Source: Petroclostridium xylanilyticum
Lineage (GTDB): Bacteria > Bacillota > Clostridia > SK-Y3
Length of the DNA: 64,000 bases
Reading direction: 5' to 3'
Assembly (NCBI RefSeq): GCF_002252565.1
Contig: NZ_NPML01000019.1
Coordinates: 372,001 to 436,000 of the forward strand
Of this stretch, positions 25,871 through 35,285 are shown piece by piece. How positions within the stretch are numbered: the first letter of the stretch is position 1; the number at the start of each line of letters is the position of its first letter. The translations under genes were made by a program, and so were the position numbers. The notes beneath the pieces are model-generated. The model was given only the letters and a program-made list of their open reading frames with translations. It had not been told where the DNA came from and searched no databases.

Positions 25871-27615
25871 CAGCAGACCTCCTTCTTATAGGGCAAATAA
25901 ATACTTACCCTTGTACCTTCGTTTACTTTACTATTAATACACAAACCGTATTGTTCACCAAATAAAATTTTTATTCTTTCATTGATATTTTTTAATCCGA
26001 TTCCGGAACCCCTTGGATTGATTTCACCCTTCCGGAGCTTTTCAAGAAACTCATCATCCATTCCGGGTCCATTATCTTCAACGGTAATCTCCAGCTTATC
26101 AGGGTATAAATGTGTGCAAATATTTATTTTACAAACCTCGGGCAGTTGTTCCAGACCGTAGTTTATCGAATTTTCCACAATCGGTTGAAGCGTCAGTTTC
26201 GGAATCATATATTCGTTCAGTCCTTCGTCTATGGTCATTTTAAATTCCAACCGTTCTTCATACCGGATTTTTTGAATAGCGATATAGTCCTCTAAAAGCC
26301 GTGTTTCTTCCTCAATGGTGATTACATAGTCTTTCTTACTGATCGAGTTCCTTAATAAATTTCCCAGTGACTTTACCATTGTAGCAATTTCATACTGCTT
26401 ATTTAACTTGGCCTGCCAGTTTATAGAATCAAGTGTATTATATAAAAAGTGCGGGTTAATCTGCGCATGCAGCGCTTTTAATTCAGATTCTTTTATCATG
26501 ATCTGCTTTGTATAATTTTCATTAATAAGAGTGTTAATTTTATCAACCATCAGCCTGAAATCATATTCAAGACTTTCTACCTCATCTTTCCGATTGCTGG
26601 ATGTAAGATTTACATTTTGAATTTCTTCAAAATTTCCGTTCTCTACCTTTTTCATCTCTTCGGTTAGTCTCTCAAGGGGTTTGGTGATTCCCCGTGCAAA
26701 GTTAACACCAAGGTACTGGATTACTATAAAAATACATAAAAACAAAACCGTCATTATAATCCTTATATTCGATGTCTGCTTGGATATGGCTTTATACGGT
26801 ATAACATTCAGGTATGTCCAATTTGTGTAGTCCGAAGTGGTATAGGCAATCAGATATTTTTTTCCATCAACTTGGGTAATAAGATAACCCTGTTCCCGGC
26901 CTTTAGGCAGCAGCAATCGTTTTATGGGAAATGCCTTATAGCCTTCAAATATAATATTATCCCCCGAAAGAATCACTATATCAGGGTCATACCTTGACGA
27001 TAAGCTTGAGGATTTATCAATTAGTTTTTCTGGATTAATAATAATTATAAGCGTCCCGAGGGACTCCAGTGATAATTCAGGTATGGCACGCACAACTCTT
27101 GCAGATATGATGGCCTTGTCCTGTCCATAAGGTTCAATCCATAAATCTTTCCCTTCTGCTCGACTGGCCTTATCTACAATATCGTTTAACCGCGCCTTGT
27201 CTATTTTTAGTGAATCTATTCCCCCTTCATACCTGTTTCCATTAGTATCAATAACCTGTATGGAAAAAATATATTTTTCTGATAATGCCCACGCCAATAG
27301 TTTATCATCCAGCTTATCACCTGCAACAACTTTATTATACATTGAAGGGTCGTTCTTTATAGTCATTAAATATTGCTGTACTTCCATGTTTGAGATGATG
27401 TTATAAGATAGTTTGCTGACTTGCTTAAGTTTGTTTTCCACATTTGTTGACCACAGGTTAAGCACTTCAACAGCTTGATTATATAGCTGCTCATCATATA
27501 TATAAAATGAAATTTGCAGCGCTATAATGCTCAATAAACTAAGAATGAGAGTTTCCGCCAGAAATATGACAAATAGTTTGTTCTTTATTTTTAGATTTTT
27601 GTAGAAATTTCTCAT
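25870..27615 (-). CDS. YesM-type sensor histidine kinase
   Basis: 581 residues. Helix one (LFVIFLAETLILSLLSIIALQ) and a second near residue 280 enclose an extracytoplasmic sensor domain of about 240 residues; a HAMP domain (FARGITKPLERLTEEMKKV) follows, then the His_kinase domain (ALHAQINPHFLYNTLDSINW, phospho-histidine in NPHFLYN) and an HATPase domain (VEDNGPGMDDEF, GSGIGLKNINERI). It should sense an extracellular sugar or binding-protein complex and phosphorylate the YesN partner. The frame opens upstream at 27630, but ATG 27615 has TGGAG 6 nt before it. Confidence 0.88.
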   Translation of the reverse strand: MRNFYKNLKIKNKLFVIFLAETLILSLLSIIALQISFYIYDEQLYNQAVEVLNLWSTNVENKLKQVSKLSYNIISNMEVQQYLMTIKNDPSMYNKVVAGDKLDDKLLAWALSEKYIFSIQVIDTNGNRYEGGIDSLKIDKARLNDIVDKASRAEGKDLWIEPYGQDKAIISARVVRAIPELSLESLGTLIIIINPEKLIDKSSSLSSRYDPDIVILSGDNIIFEGYKAFPIKRLLLPKGREQGYLITQVDGKKYLIAYTTSDYTNWTYLNVIPYKAISKQTSNIRIIMTVLFLCIFIVIQYLGVNFARGITKPLERLTEEMKKVENGNFEEIQNVNLTSSNRKDEVESLEYDFRLMVDKINTLINENYTKQIMIKESELKALHAQINPHFLYNTLDSINWQAKLNKQYEIATMVKSLGNLLRNSISKKDYVITIEEETRLLEDYIAIQKIRYEERLEFKMTIDEGLNEYMIPKLTLQPIVENSINYGLEQLPEVCKINICTHLYPDKLEITVEDNGPGMDDEFLEKLRKGEINPRGSGIGLKNINERIKILFGEQYGLCINSKVNEGTRVSIYLPYKKEVC

Positions 27616-27744
27616 AAATTTCTCCATCAAAAAATAATTTTTATGAATAATATATAATTATTTTAGCATAAAAGTGAAGTCTTGAGAACTTTTTATATGA
27701 TACTTTGTAAGAGTATGTGCCAAGGGGACGGGGTTGTTGACAAC

Positions 27745-28506
27745 CTACGCTTTTAAAACAACTCCTCTATTAATACCTGTTAATCTTTCAAGCTGTCTTA
27801 CCGATAAACAATATTTTTCTTTTAATTCTTTGAGATATTTATCTCTTGTTAAAATATCAAAAGTTTGCATTTCTGTTACATTCCTTATATTACACACTTT
27901 TTTTATTATAGTCCTTGCCTCTTCATCCGTTATTCGATTCTTTTCACTCATGTCTAAACATACATCATTATTCAACTCATGGTTATATTTGATAAAAATT
28001 TTTATCGCTTTTCCCCGGTCTTCATTCAACATTTCAAGAACATAATCAATATTAACTAATTTTACTTTCTCCACGTATTCACTATAGCTGCTCCATTTAT
28101 ATTTTTCAATGTCTTTCACCAAGCCAGCTGTAAGTGGATTTTGATGTATATATCTTAGAACAGTTAAAAGATATGCCTCATCTTCTACCGGCTCACTTTT
28201 AAATCTATCCTGAAACAGACTCCCTATCCTATCATATTTCAGATTATACCAATATACATAGCTACCACATATCCTACGCATCACTTGTTCTAATGGTTCT
28301 TCACCAACTTTTAGCAATAAATGTACATGATTTCCCATCAGACAATATGCATATATTTCATATCCACATTTATCTTTATATTGTTCCAATACCCGCAAAA
28401 ATTTTGTGCAGTCTTCTTCATCTTCAAATATGCACTGTCGGTTTATTCCTCTCATCATGATATGATATATTCCGCTTTTGCTCTTCTCTCTCGCTTTCCT
28501 TGACAT
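27745..28506 (-). CDS. REP-associated tyrosine transposase (Y1/HUH family)
   Basis: 253 residues. The HUH motif is present in MGNHVHLLL and the catalytic tyrosine in LRYIHQNPLTAGLV, both diagnostic of the Y1_Tnp/RAYT family. GIYHIMMRGINRQ near the N-terminus is also typical. The C-terminal 60 residues carry an HTH-like segment (SVRQLERLTGINRG) of the kind added in clostridial members. The frame begins at a GTG, but ATG 28506 with AGGAGG 8 nt upstream is the start. It nicks and rejoins single-stranded DNA at palindromes; here the palindromes flank the gene. All catalytic residues are intact, so it may be active. Confidence 0.9.
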   Translation of the reverse strand: MSRKAREKSKSGIYHIMMRGINRQCIFEDEEDCTKFLRVLEQYKDKCGYEIYAYCLMGNHVHLLLKVGEEPLEQVMRRICGSYVYWYNLKYDRIGSLFQDRFKSEPVEDEAYLLTVLRYIHQNPLTAGLVKDIEKYKWSSYSEYVEKVKLVNIDYVLEMLNEDRGKAIKIFIKYNHELNNDVCLDMSEKNRITDEEARTIIKKVCNIRNVTEMQTFDILTRDKYLKELKEKYCLSVRQLERLTGINRGVVLKA

Positions 28507-28510
28507 ACGA

Positions 28511-28550
28511 AACACCTCCTAACCTACATTATCATAGATTAGGAGGTGTT
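28511..28550 (-). promoter_or_regulatory. Leader hairpin that would hide the transposase ribosome site
   Basis: In the transposase mRNA AACACCTCCTAA (28550-28539) pairs perfectly with TTAGGAGGTGTT (28522-28511), which contains the AGGAGG ribosome site used by ATG 28506. Such sequestering protects transposons from translation of read-through transcripts. The right-end 24-bp repeat overlaps the distal arm by 3 nt. Confidence 0.7.
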
Positions 28551-28581
28551 GTCAACAACCCCGTCCCCTTGACATTAAAAG

Positions 28582-29970
28582 TTAAATATCCCATCCGGGC
28601 AGATATTCTTTTGTATTTTCAAGCATCTGATTAAATAACTCTTCTGCCTCCTTAACAGGAATGTTTACCAGTGGATCGTTAATGAAGGCTCTAAAAGCTA
28701 AAGACTTATTTTTTGTTAAGGCAGCTTTTAAGACTGTTTCCTGGTTAAGCACATGCCTCATTACTAAATTCTGCACATCATCAGGAAGTTTTCCTGCCAT
28801 CACCGGCCTTATGCTGTCCCTGCTAAATAACGCATTTGTTTCTACAACAGCCCCTATAGGAATTCCCTGCATTTGTCCTTGATTCGGCAGGTTTACATTT
28901 GTTACAAATTCTTCTAATCCTACCAATGCTTTTATTTGACGAATTCCTTCTTCTCCTGATGCTTTTAATTCAACCTGTTCTTCTCCTTTCGCCAGCCTTT
29001 TACCCTTTTGTATCAATTCTTCCCTATGTTCTACCCGCCAACTCACTGGTGTCAGGCTAAATTTCCATTTTCTCACCGTTTCAGGATCCTTGAGGTACCA
29101 AGGAGGCATGAACTCTGCCAGGTGCCTGTCTCCGGCGGCAGCAATCAAACCGTATCTTCTAAAAAGGTCAAACTTCACCCGATTGGCAGAAGCAAAATAG
29201 CTGTTCATCCAATGTCCTTTTTCACCATCTTCAAATCCATCTTCATAATACTTATCAGCAAATTCCCTGTACAATGGCATAAGATCTATGTTCTTATAGC
29301 TTGCCTTATCAATCCATGTAAAGTGATTAATCCCTAATACATTTACTTTTATCTCACTTCTTTTTACATTTTCAATACCCTTTAGATCTTTCAGCATGGA
29401 AGCTAACAGTTTCTGGGTCCCAAAAACTTCGTGGCAACAGCCAAAAGCTTTTATCTGCGGGAAAATTTCATAAAGTGTCCTTGTGCAAAGTGTCATTGGG
29501 TTGGTATAATTGATCACCCATGCATTAGGCGAATACCTCTTGATACTTTCTGCAATCTCAACATACATCGGAATGGCTCTTAACGCTCTTACCAGTCCTC
29601 CCGGGCCAACCGTATCCCCTACTGACTGATAGATGCCATATTTTTCAGGTAAATGTACATCTGAAGCCATTTCTTTAAAAGTACCCGGTACGATAGAAAT
29701 GACAACAAAATCTGCTCCCGTTAAGGCCTCTTCCAATGTTTTCACTGCTGCATATTGCCACTTGCCTTTTACATCTTCACGTTTTGATAAGCTGTTACCA
29801 ATGATTTCATTATTGTACGCTGTCTGGAAGTCTACGTCATATAACTTTACAGTCCCTGACAGCTGTTCTTCCAGAGCAAGGTCGCTCATCAAATTCCATG
29901 CCCATCCTCTTGAGCCTCCCCCAATATAGGCAATATTTAACCCAAGCACTTTGTTATCTACATATTGCAT
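28582..29970 (-). CDS. lplD: GH4 family glycosidase with CHEV motif, probable alpha-galacturonidase
   Basis: 462 residues. NAD-binding start LNIAYIGGGSRGWAWNLMSD; specificity motif CHEV at residues 179-182 (GCCHEVFGTQ); metal-site NH in INHFTW. Among GH4 enzymes CHEV is reported for alpha-galacturonidases such as Bacillus LplD, against CHSV for alpha-galactosidases. It would release galacturonate from short oligomers inside the cell using NAD+ and Mn2+. Downstream lie the RAYT element and the importer genes; upstream it is divergent from an AraC regulator at 30171. The presence of KDG kinase and KDPG aldolase 4-6 kb away fits galacturonate catabolism. The specificity is inferred from the motif. 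Confidence 0.82.
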   Translation of the reverse strand: MQYVDNKVLGLNIAYIGGGSRGWAWNLMSDLALEEQLSGTVKLYDVDFQTAYNNEIIGNSLSKREDVKGKWQYAAVKTLEEALTGADFVVISIVPGTFKEMASDVHLPEKYGIYQSVGDTVGPGGLVRALRAIPMYVEIAESIKRYSPNAWVINYTNPMTLCTRTLYEIFPQIKAFGCCHEVFGTQKLLASMLKDLKGIENVKRSEIKVNVLGINHFTWIDKASYKNIDLMPLYREFADKYYEDGFEDGEKGHWMNSYFASANRVKFDLFRRYGLIAAAGDRHLAEFMPPWYLKDPETVRKWKFSLTPVSWRVEHREELIQKGKRLAKGEEQVELKASGEEGIRQIKALVGLEEFVTNVNLPNQGQMQGIPIGAVVETNALFSRDSIRPVMAGKLPDDVQNLVMRHVLNQETVLKAALTKNKSLAFRAFINDPLVNIPVKEAEELFNQMLENTKEYLPGWDI

Positions 29971-30170
29971 ATTTTATCCTCCTCATTGATTTATATAAAT
30001 TTTAAAAACAATATATCCATAGACTGGCTCCTTAACTCTTTTATCTGTATTTTATAATACAGCAAAAATTAATGATATTCAGCACATTTATTGCACATTT
30101 TCTTTATTTTCTACATATTTTGCTTTTTTTTATCCAGGAAACATAGTAAAATATGATTGAGGTGGTTTTG

Positions 30171-31031
30171 ATGAATAAAAAAGATATAAATGAAGCTTCA
30201 GATCTTTTTATGGTTGAATACCGCAAAAGAACAGATATTTTTAATATGCCTGCCAATCACTATCATGATCGGTATGAAATCTACTATATGCTATCCGGGG
30301 AACGCTATTACTTTATTAAAGACAGAACTTATCATGTCGTAAAAGGTGACCTTGTAATAATCAACAAGAATGAAATTCACAAAACTACCCATGTGGACAG
30401 TAGCAACACCATGCATGAAAGAATTCTGATTGAATTTAAAAAGGAGTTTTTAGGCAGTACGATTGACGATATAAATGATACTGATTTATTTTCCTGTTTT
30501 CATCAAAATATCAATGTTTTAAGGCTGAATATTACTGAACAAAGTTTTATAGAAAACCTGCTTTTTAAAATGGTTAGTGAAAATAAAAGGCAATCGGAAG
30601 GCTTTAAGACTTATTTAAAAGTTTCACTGGTAGAATTGCTATTATTTATCACCAGATGTGTTGCCAAGGTATCTACTAATCATTTTGAATATCCTAATGC
30701 TGTGCACAAAAAAATATCTGATATTGTAAAGCACATTAATAATCATTACATGGAAAATCTTACTTTAACTTCTATTTCTAAAAAATTCTTTATCAGCCCG
30801 TACTATTTCAGCAGAACTTTTAAAGAAGTAACCGGCTTTACATTTGTGGAATATGTAAATAGCGTACGGATAAAGGAAGCACAAAGGTTGTTAAAAGAAT
30901 CAAAGTTAAATGTTACGCAGATAGCAGAAAAAGTGGGCTATGAAAATATAACCCACTTTGGAAGAGTTTTTAAAGCTATAACAGGCTTTTCACCATTAAA
31001 ATATAAAAAAAACAACAAAGAATTAAGCTAA
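30171..31031 (+). CDS. AraC-family transcriptional regulator
   Basis: 286 residues: cupin domain with HYHDRYEIYYMLSGERYYFI and a C-terminal double HTH (LTSISKKFFISPYYFSRTF, VTQIAEKVGYENITHFGRVF) ending FSPLKYKKNNKELS. Of two in-frame ATGs, 30171 is chosen because TGAGGTGG precedes it at normal spacing while the upstream ATG (30153) lies before that site. It is divergent from the GH4 CHEV gene across 200 bp and is likely its regulator. This is the third AraC gene placed next to a glycosidase in the window. Confidence 0.88.
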   Translation: MNKKDINEASDLFMVEYRKRTDIFNMPANHYHDRYEIYYMLSGERYYFIKDRTYHVVKGDLVIINKNEIHKTTHVDSSNTMHERILIEFKKEFLGSTIDDINDTDLFSCFHQNINVLRLNITEQSFIENLLFKMVSENKRQSEGFKTYLKVSLVELLLFITRCVAKVSTNHFEYPNAVHKKISDIVKHINNHYMENLTLTSISKKFFISPYYFSRTFKEVTGFTFVEYVNSVRIKEAQRLLKESKLNVTQIAEKVGYENITHFGRVFKAITGFSPLKYKKNNKELS

Positions 31032-31034
31032 AAT

Positions 31035-33137
31035 TTATTTCAATAATGAATTATGCAATACGAACGCTGCAAATACAATAGATACCATTGAAAGCAGCTT
31101 GATCAATATATTGATGGCAGGTCCGGAAGTATCTTTGAACGGGTCACCTACCGTGTCACCAACTACTGCAGCTTTATGACTGTCGGAACCTTTGCCGCCG
31201 TGGTTGCCTGCTTCAATATATTTCTTTGCGTTATCCCATGCACCACCGGAGTTTGCCATCATGATGGCAAGCACAAATCCGGTTACCGTTGCCCCGGCGA
31301 GCATACCTGCTACACCATTTACCCCTAAGATCAGTCCTACTACGATAGGAGCAATTACCGCCAATAGTGCCGGAGCCAACATTTCTTTTTGTGCTGCCCT
31401 GGTGCAGATATCAACACAGGTTGCATAATCTGCCTGAGCAGTACCTTCCATGAGACCTTTTATTTCTCTAAACTGCCTTCTAACCTCCACAACAATCATT
31501 TGTGCTGCCCTGCCAACAGCTTCCATCGTCAACGAAGCAAAGACGAAAGGAAGCATTCCGCCAATAAACAGCCCAATTAATACCGGAGGATTAATAATTG
31601 TCAGGTCAAAAGCAAATTGTAAATTTTCCTTTTTAACAATTAGTTCTACTTCTTCCTTATAGGCTGCAATTAATGCAAGAGCAGTTAAAGCTGCAGAGCC
31701 AATCGCAAATCCTTTGCCGGTTGCTGCTGTAGTATTGCCTAAAGAATCCAGTGCGTCGGTACGTCTTCTGACTTCAGGACCTAAGTGGGACATCTCCGCT
31801 ATACCACCGGCATTATCAGCAACCGGACCATAGGCATCCGTCGCCAGCGTAATTCCTAACGTACTCAACATACCTACTGCAGAGATACCTACGCCGTATA
31901 AGCCCATACTAAAACTCTGGGCACCACCTGCCAGATAGTAGCTTGCAAGTACAGCGATACCTACAATCACTACAGGAATTGCTGTAGAAAACATTCCTAA
32001 GGAAATACCGCCAATAATGACTGTTGCGGGACCGGTAAGGGAAGTTCCGGAAAGTTTTTGCGTTGGTTTATATGTGTCTGAGGTGTAATACTCTGTGAAA
32101 AATCCAATCAGGATACCTGCCAGTAATCCACTGAGAATCGCATAATAAACGCCGATATGAGCAGTACCCAGTACTGCAGTTACAAGGAAATAAGAAATAA
32201 TTGCAATTAATCCACCGCTTACATAAGTACCATTTCTTAAAGCGGCAAGAAGGACCTTCTGTTCTGCCTGCTCTCCAGAACGGACAAAGAAAGTACCGAT
32301 AATAGAAGCAAGGACACCTATAGCTGCCATTGTCATGGGTATGGTTACACCACTAAAACCTAACCCTGCTGCAACTGCCAATGCGCTGGTAGAAACGATA
32401 GATCCAACATAGGATTCATAAAGGTCGGCACCCATCCCGGCAACGTCTCCCACATTATCCCCGACATTATCTGCAATAACAGCCGGGTTTCTTGGGTCGT
32501 CTTCAGGAATACCTGCCTCCACCTTACCTACCAGGTCAGCACCTACGTCAGCAGCCTTGGTAAATATGCCTCCTCCAACACGGGCAAACAAGGCCATGGA
32601 GCTTGCCCCCATACCGAAAGTGAGCATGGCACTTGTAATATTCTGAATCTGTTGCGCTTCATCCAAGTTTCTAAAAATCCATTTCAGGAAATAAAACCAT
32701 ACGCTTAAATCCAGAAGTCCTAAGCCAACAACTACAAAGCCCATTACCGCACCACTGGAAAATGCAACTCTCAAACCGCTGTTAAGGCTGTTTTTAGCTG
32801 CATTTGCTGTTCTTGCATTTGCACTTGTGGCAATTTTCATACCAAAATACCCTGATAACCCTGAAAAGAATCCACCCGTTAAGAAAGCAAAAGGAACAAA
32901 CGGATTTAGATAGCCAAGAAATGCTAAAATAGAAAGAATAACAACCATTACTGCGAAAAAGATGGCCACACCGGTGTACTGCCTCTTGAGATAGGCATTG
33001 GCGCCCTCACGGACTGCGGCAGCAATTTTTTTCATTTGCTCCGTGCCTTCGCTTTGCTTGAGGACAGAATAAGCCAGGTAGCCGGCAAAAGCAAGAGCAA
33101 TGATTGCTCCTATTGGAGCTAACAACAATAAATCCAT
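31035..33137 (-). CDS. hppA: Membrane-bound K+-dependent ion-pumping pyrophosphatase
   Basis: 700 residues with about 16 membrane helices. The pyrophosphate-binding loop DVGADLVGKVEAGIPEDD, IADNVGDNVGDVAGMGADLYESY and the C-terminal GGAWDNAKKYIE and GDTVGDPFKDTSGP are signature motifs. The segment GNTTAATGKGFAIGSAAL has alanine where potassium-independent enzymes have lysine, so this is the K+-dependent class, which includes both H+ and Na+ pumps; which ion is moved cannot be decided by eye. It couples pyrophosphate hydrolysis to ion export and saves energy in anaerobes. It is a single-gene unit convergent with the AraC gene. The ATG has a ribosome-like GGGGGTTTTTGT. Confidence 0.93.
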   Translation of the reverse strand: MDLLLLAPIGAIIALAFAGYLAYSVLKQSEGTEQMKKIAAAVREGANAYLKRQYTGVAIFFAVMVVILSILAFLGYLNPFVPFAFLTGGFFSGLSGYFGMKIATSANARTANAAKNSLNSGLRVAFSSGAVMGFVVVGLGLLDLSVWFYFLKWIFRNLDEAQQIQNITSAMLTFGMGASSMALFARVGGGIFTKAADVGADLVGKVEAGIPEDDPRNPAVIADNVGDNVGDVAGMGADLYESYVGSIVSTSALAVAAGLGFSGVTIPMTMAAIGVLASIIGTFFVRSGEQAEQKVLLAALRNGTYVSGGLIAIISYFLVTAVLGTAHIGVYYAILSGLLAGILIGFFTEYYTSDTYKPTQKLSGTSLTGPATVIIGGISLGMFSTAIPVVIVGIAVLASYYLAGGAQSFSMGLYGVGISAVGMLSTLGITLATDAYGPVADNAGGIAEMSHLGPEVRRRTDALDSLGNTTAATGKGFAIGSAALTALALIAAYKEEVELIVKKENLQFAFDLTIINPPVLIGLFIGGMLPFVFASLTMEAVGRAAQMIVVEVRRQFREIKGLMEGTAQADYATCVDICTRAAQKEMLAPALLAVIAPIVVGLILGVNGVAGMLAGATVTGFVLAIMMANSGGAWDNAKKYIEAGNHGGKGSDSHKAAVVGDTVGDPFKDTSGPAINILIKLLSMVSIVFAAFVLHNSLLK

Positions 33138-33453
33138 ACAAAAACCCCCTATTTTATTTATATATTTTTTTTAATAGCTATATACTTACTGATAATGATT
33201 TTACATGGCAGATAAAGTAAATAAGTTCACAGTTCACGGTTCACAGTAAAAGCTATTAAATCGTTTACTACTGTGAACTGAGAACTGTTAACTGTGAACT
33301 ATATAGATTGCAACTATTAAAAATCCACACTAATTATACATGCTTATGAATAAAATTACAATAATTGTGTTTTATTTAACAATGTCCAGACCTGAAATAA
33401 GGCCCTGGAATAGCTCCAGAGCCAATATTTAGGAAGTAGAATAAACTATATGA
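33138..33453. other. Intergenic region with palindromic repeat, no gene
   Basis: 316 bp between hppA and kdgK. It carries the GTTCACAG-type hairpin listed separately and a GATAATGATTTTACAT segment whose inverse occurs at 41669-41684. No open frame with a ribosome site. Confidence 0.6.
33224..33300. repeat. GTTCACAG/CTGTGAAC hairpin repeat, copy 1
   Basis: Left arm 33224-33250 (AGTTCACAGTTCACGG...) pairs imperfectly with right arm 33264-33300 (ACTGTGAACTGAGAACTG...). The same repeat is at 35407-35475, and a decayed form is at 45190-45250. The arms themselves are made of tandem GTTCAC(A/G) units. Confidence 0.8.
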
Positions 33454-34479
33454 TCATCTTTGAACCCTGCCGGACCCATCACCCTTCATAAGGTTCTTAA
33501 CTTCATCAACGCTTACAAGGTTAACATCACCTTCAATGGTATGCTTCAAGCATGAAGCTGCTACGGCAAATTCGATGGTATCCTGCATGCTGAAACCATT
33601 CATTAACGAATAGATCAGGCCGGCACCAAAGGAATCTCCTCCACCAACCCTATCAACAATTGTTATGTTGTATTTCTTGGATTTATAGAATCCCTGTCCG
33701 TCGTAGAGAAGCCCGGACCAGTTATTAACCGAAGCTGACAAGCTTTCTCTTAACGTAATGGCCACCTTCTTAAACCCGAATTTTTCAACAAGCTGCTTGC
33801 AAACATCCTTATATCCTTCATCACTTAAATGTCCGGAAGTAATATCTGTTTCCTTTGCTTTAATTCCGAATACTGTCTCTGCATCTTCTTCATTTGCAAT
33901 TACTACATCCACATAAGGCATCAAACCGGACATAACCCTATTTGCTTTTTCAGAAGTCCAGAGTTTCTTTCTGAAATTCAAATCACAGCTTACAGTAACA
34001 CCAGCTTCCTTGGCAGCCTTACAAGCTTCAAGGCAAAGTTCCGCAGCACTATCGCTGATCGCCGGAGTAATTCCGGTAAAGTGAAACCATTCTGCACCTT
34101 CAAAAATTTTCTTCCAGTCAAAATCTCCTGATTTTGCTGTAGCAATTGAAGAATTTGCCCTGTCATATATAACATTGGAAGCCCGCTGGGAAGCACCTTT
34201 TTCAACAAAGTATATCCCCAATCTTTCCCCGCCTCTAGCTATGTATTGTGTATCTACCCCATATTTTCTTATTTCATTGCGGCAGGCATCTCCAATGAGA
34301 TTTTTAGGTAGTTTGGTAACAAACACCGCATCCAAACCAAAATTTGCAAGAGAAATGGCAACATTTGCTTCTCCTCCGCCATATACTACATCAAAGCTCT
34401 TTGCCTGTACAAATCTCTGGTAATCAGGCGTCTGCAATCTCATCATGATTTCCCCAAAAGTAACAACCTTTTTGCTCAT
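33454..34479 (-). CDS. kdgK: 2-dehydro-3-deoxygluconokinase (PfkB family sugar kinase)
   Basis: 341 residues. PfkB signatures: GGGEANVAISLANFG near the N-terminus and DRVGGGDSFGAGLIYSLM with the catalytic aspartate near residue 280. It is followed 40 nt downstream... on the same strand it comes after the KDPG aldolase gene (34522), forming a two-gene operon, which is the usual kdgK-kdgA pair. Product 2-keto-3-deoxy-6-phosphogluconate is then cleaved by the aldolase. Fructokinase or other PfkB activity is possible by sequence alone, but context supports KDG. The IclR regulator upstream fits control by KDG or a related uronate intermediate. Confidence 0.87.
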   Translation of the reverse strand: MSKKVVTFGEIMMRLQTPDYQRFVQAKSFDVVYGGGEANVAISLANFGLDAVFVTKLPKNLIGDACRNEIRKYGVDTQYIARGGERLGIYFVEKGASQRASNVIYDRANSSIATAKSGDFDWKKIFEGAEWFHFTGITPAISDSAAELCLEACKAAKEAGVTVSCDLNFRKKLWTSEKANRVMSGLMPYVDVVIANEEDAETVFGIKAKETDITSGHLSDEGYKDVCKQLVEKFGFKKVAITLRESLSASVNNWSGLLYDGQGFYKSKKYNITIVDRVGGGDSFGAGLIYSLMNGFSMQDTIEFAVAASCLKHTIEGDVNLVSVDEVKNLMKGDGSGRVQR

Positions 34480-34521
34480 TTAATCCATCCTTTCTTTTTT
34501 CTTCACCTCAATCTTAATGTT

Positions 34522-35169
34522 TTATTGTCCCCTTGCTTCTTTTATTTTTTCAACAAATTCCCTGCCTATTCTTGTGATGGATGCATAATCTCCGGTCTTA
34601 GCTCCGGCAGTAAGTGCTCCTCCTGCTCCTACAGCAACAGCACCGGCTTTAATCCATTCAGCAACGTTATTTACATCCACTCCGCCGGTAGGCATCATCT
34701 TTGCATATGGAATTGGGCCTTTGATTGCTTTGATAATCTTTGGTCCAAAAGCTTCCCCAGGGAATACCTTAAGGATATCTGCCCCTGCTTCCATCGCCTC
34801 AACCACTTCCCTAATGGTCATAACCCCGGGCATAACCGGTATTCTGTACCTATTACACAGTTTAACGGTATCCAGATTAAAATATGGACTTACTACATAT
34901 TGTGCTCCAGAAAGAATAGCAATTCTTGCAGTTTCCGAATCCATTACTGTTCCTGCGCCAAGGATGATTTCTCCTTTGGTATAGGTCTTGGCCAGTTCTT
35001 CAATAACCCTGTGTGCCGCAGGTACAGTAAAGGTTAACTCTATAGCTGCAACCCCTCCTTCAATACAGGCATCAGCAATTTTAAGAGCCTGCTCACTGCT
35101 TTCAGCCCTCACCACTGCTACAATCCCTGCTTCACAAATCCTTGTAATTACTTTTTCTTTGTCCATCAT
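34522..35169 (-). CDS. eda: 2-dehydro-3-deoxyphosphogluconate/4-hydroxy-2-oxoglutarate aldolase
   Basis: 215 residues, class I KDPG aldolase. The glutamate motif GVAAIELTFTVPAA, the Schiff-base lysine in ADILKVFPGEAFG and MMPTGGVDVNNVAEW are conserved. It splits KDPG to pyruvate and glyceraldehyde 3-phosphate, the last step of uronate and Entner-Doudoroff routes. Two ATGs occur in tandem at 35169 and 35166, with GGGAGG 8 nt upstream. It is the first gene of the eda-kdgK operon; a KdgR-like operator sits about 120 bp upstream. Confidence 0.92.
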   Translation of the reverse strand: MMDKEKVITRICEAGIVAVVRAESSEQALKIADACIEGGVAAIELTFTVPAAHRVIEELAKTYTKGEIILGAGTVMDSETARIAILSGAQYVVSPYFNLDTVKLCNRYRIPVMPGVMTIREVVEAMEAGADILKVFPGEAFGPKIIKAIKGPIPYAKMMPTGGVDVNNVAEWIKAGAVAVGAGGALTAGAKTGDYASITRIGREFVEKIKEARGQ

Positions 35170-35285
35170 GTAAAAAACCTCCCATTTTTTAATTGAGAAT
35201 TGAGAATTGAGAATGGTGAATTAATTAAATAAGCACCGATAACCTATTTACAATTCCAATTCTCAGAATATACTATTGGTTTTAC

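Larger units (their letters stand above)
27721..28571 (-). mobile_element. REP-associated tyrosine transposase (RAYT) element with perfect 24-bp inverted ends
   Basis: The transposase gene is bounded by 24-bp sequences that are exact inverted repeats: 27721-27744 (begins CAAGGGGACGGGG) and 28548-28571 (ends CCCCGTCCCCTTG). The left one starts right after the transposase stop. The right one begins 10 bp beyond the stop of the GH4 gene. No target duplication is seen, as expected for a Y1 transposase. A second inverted pair (28511-28522 with 28539-28550) lies in the leader. Confidence 0.85.
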
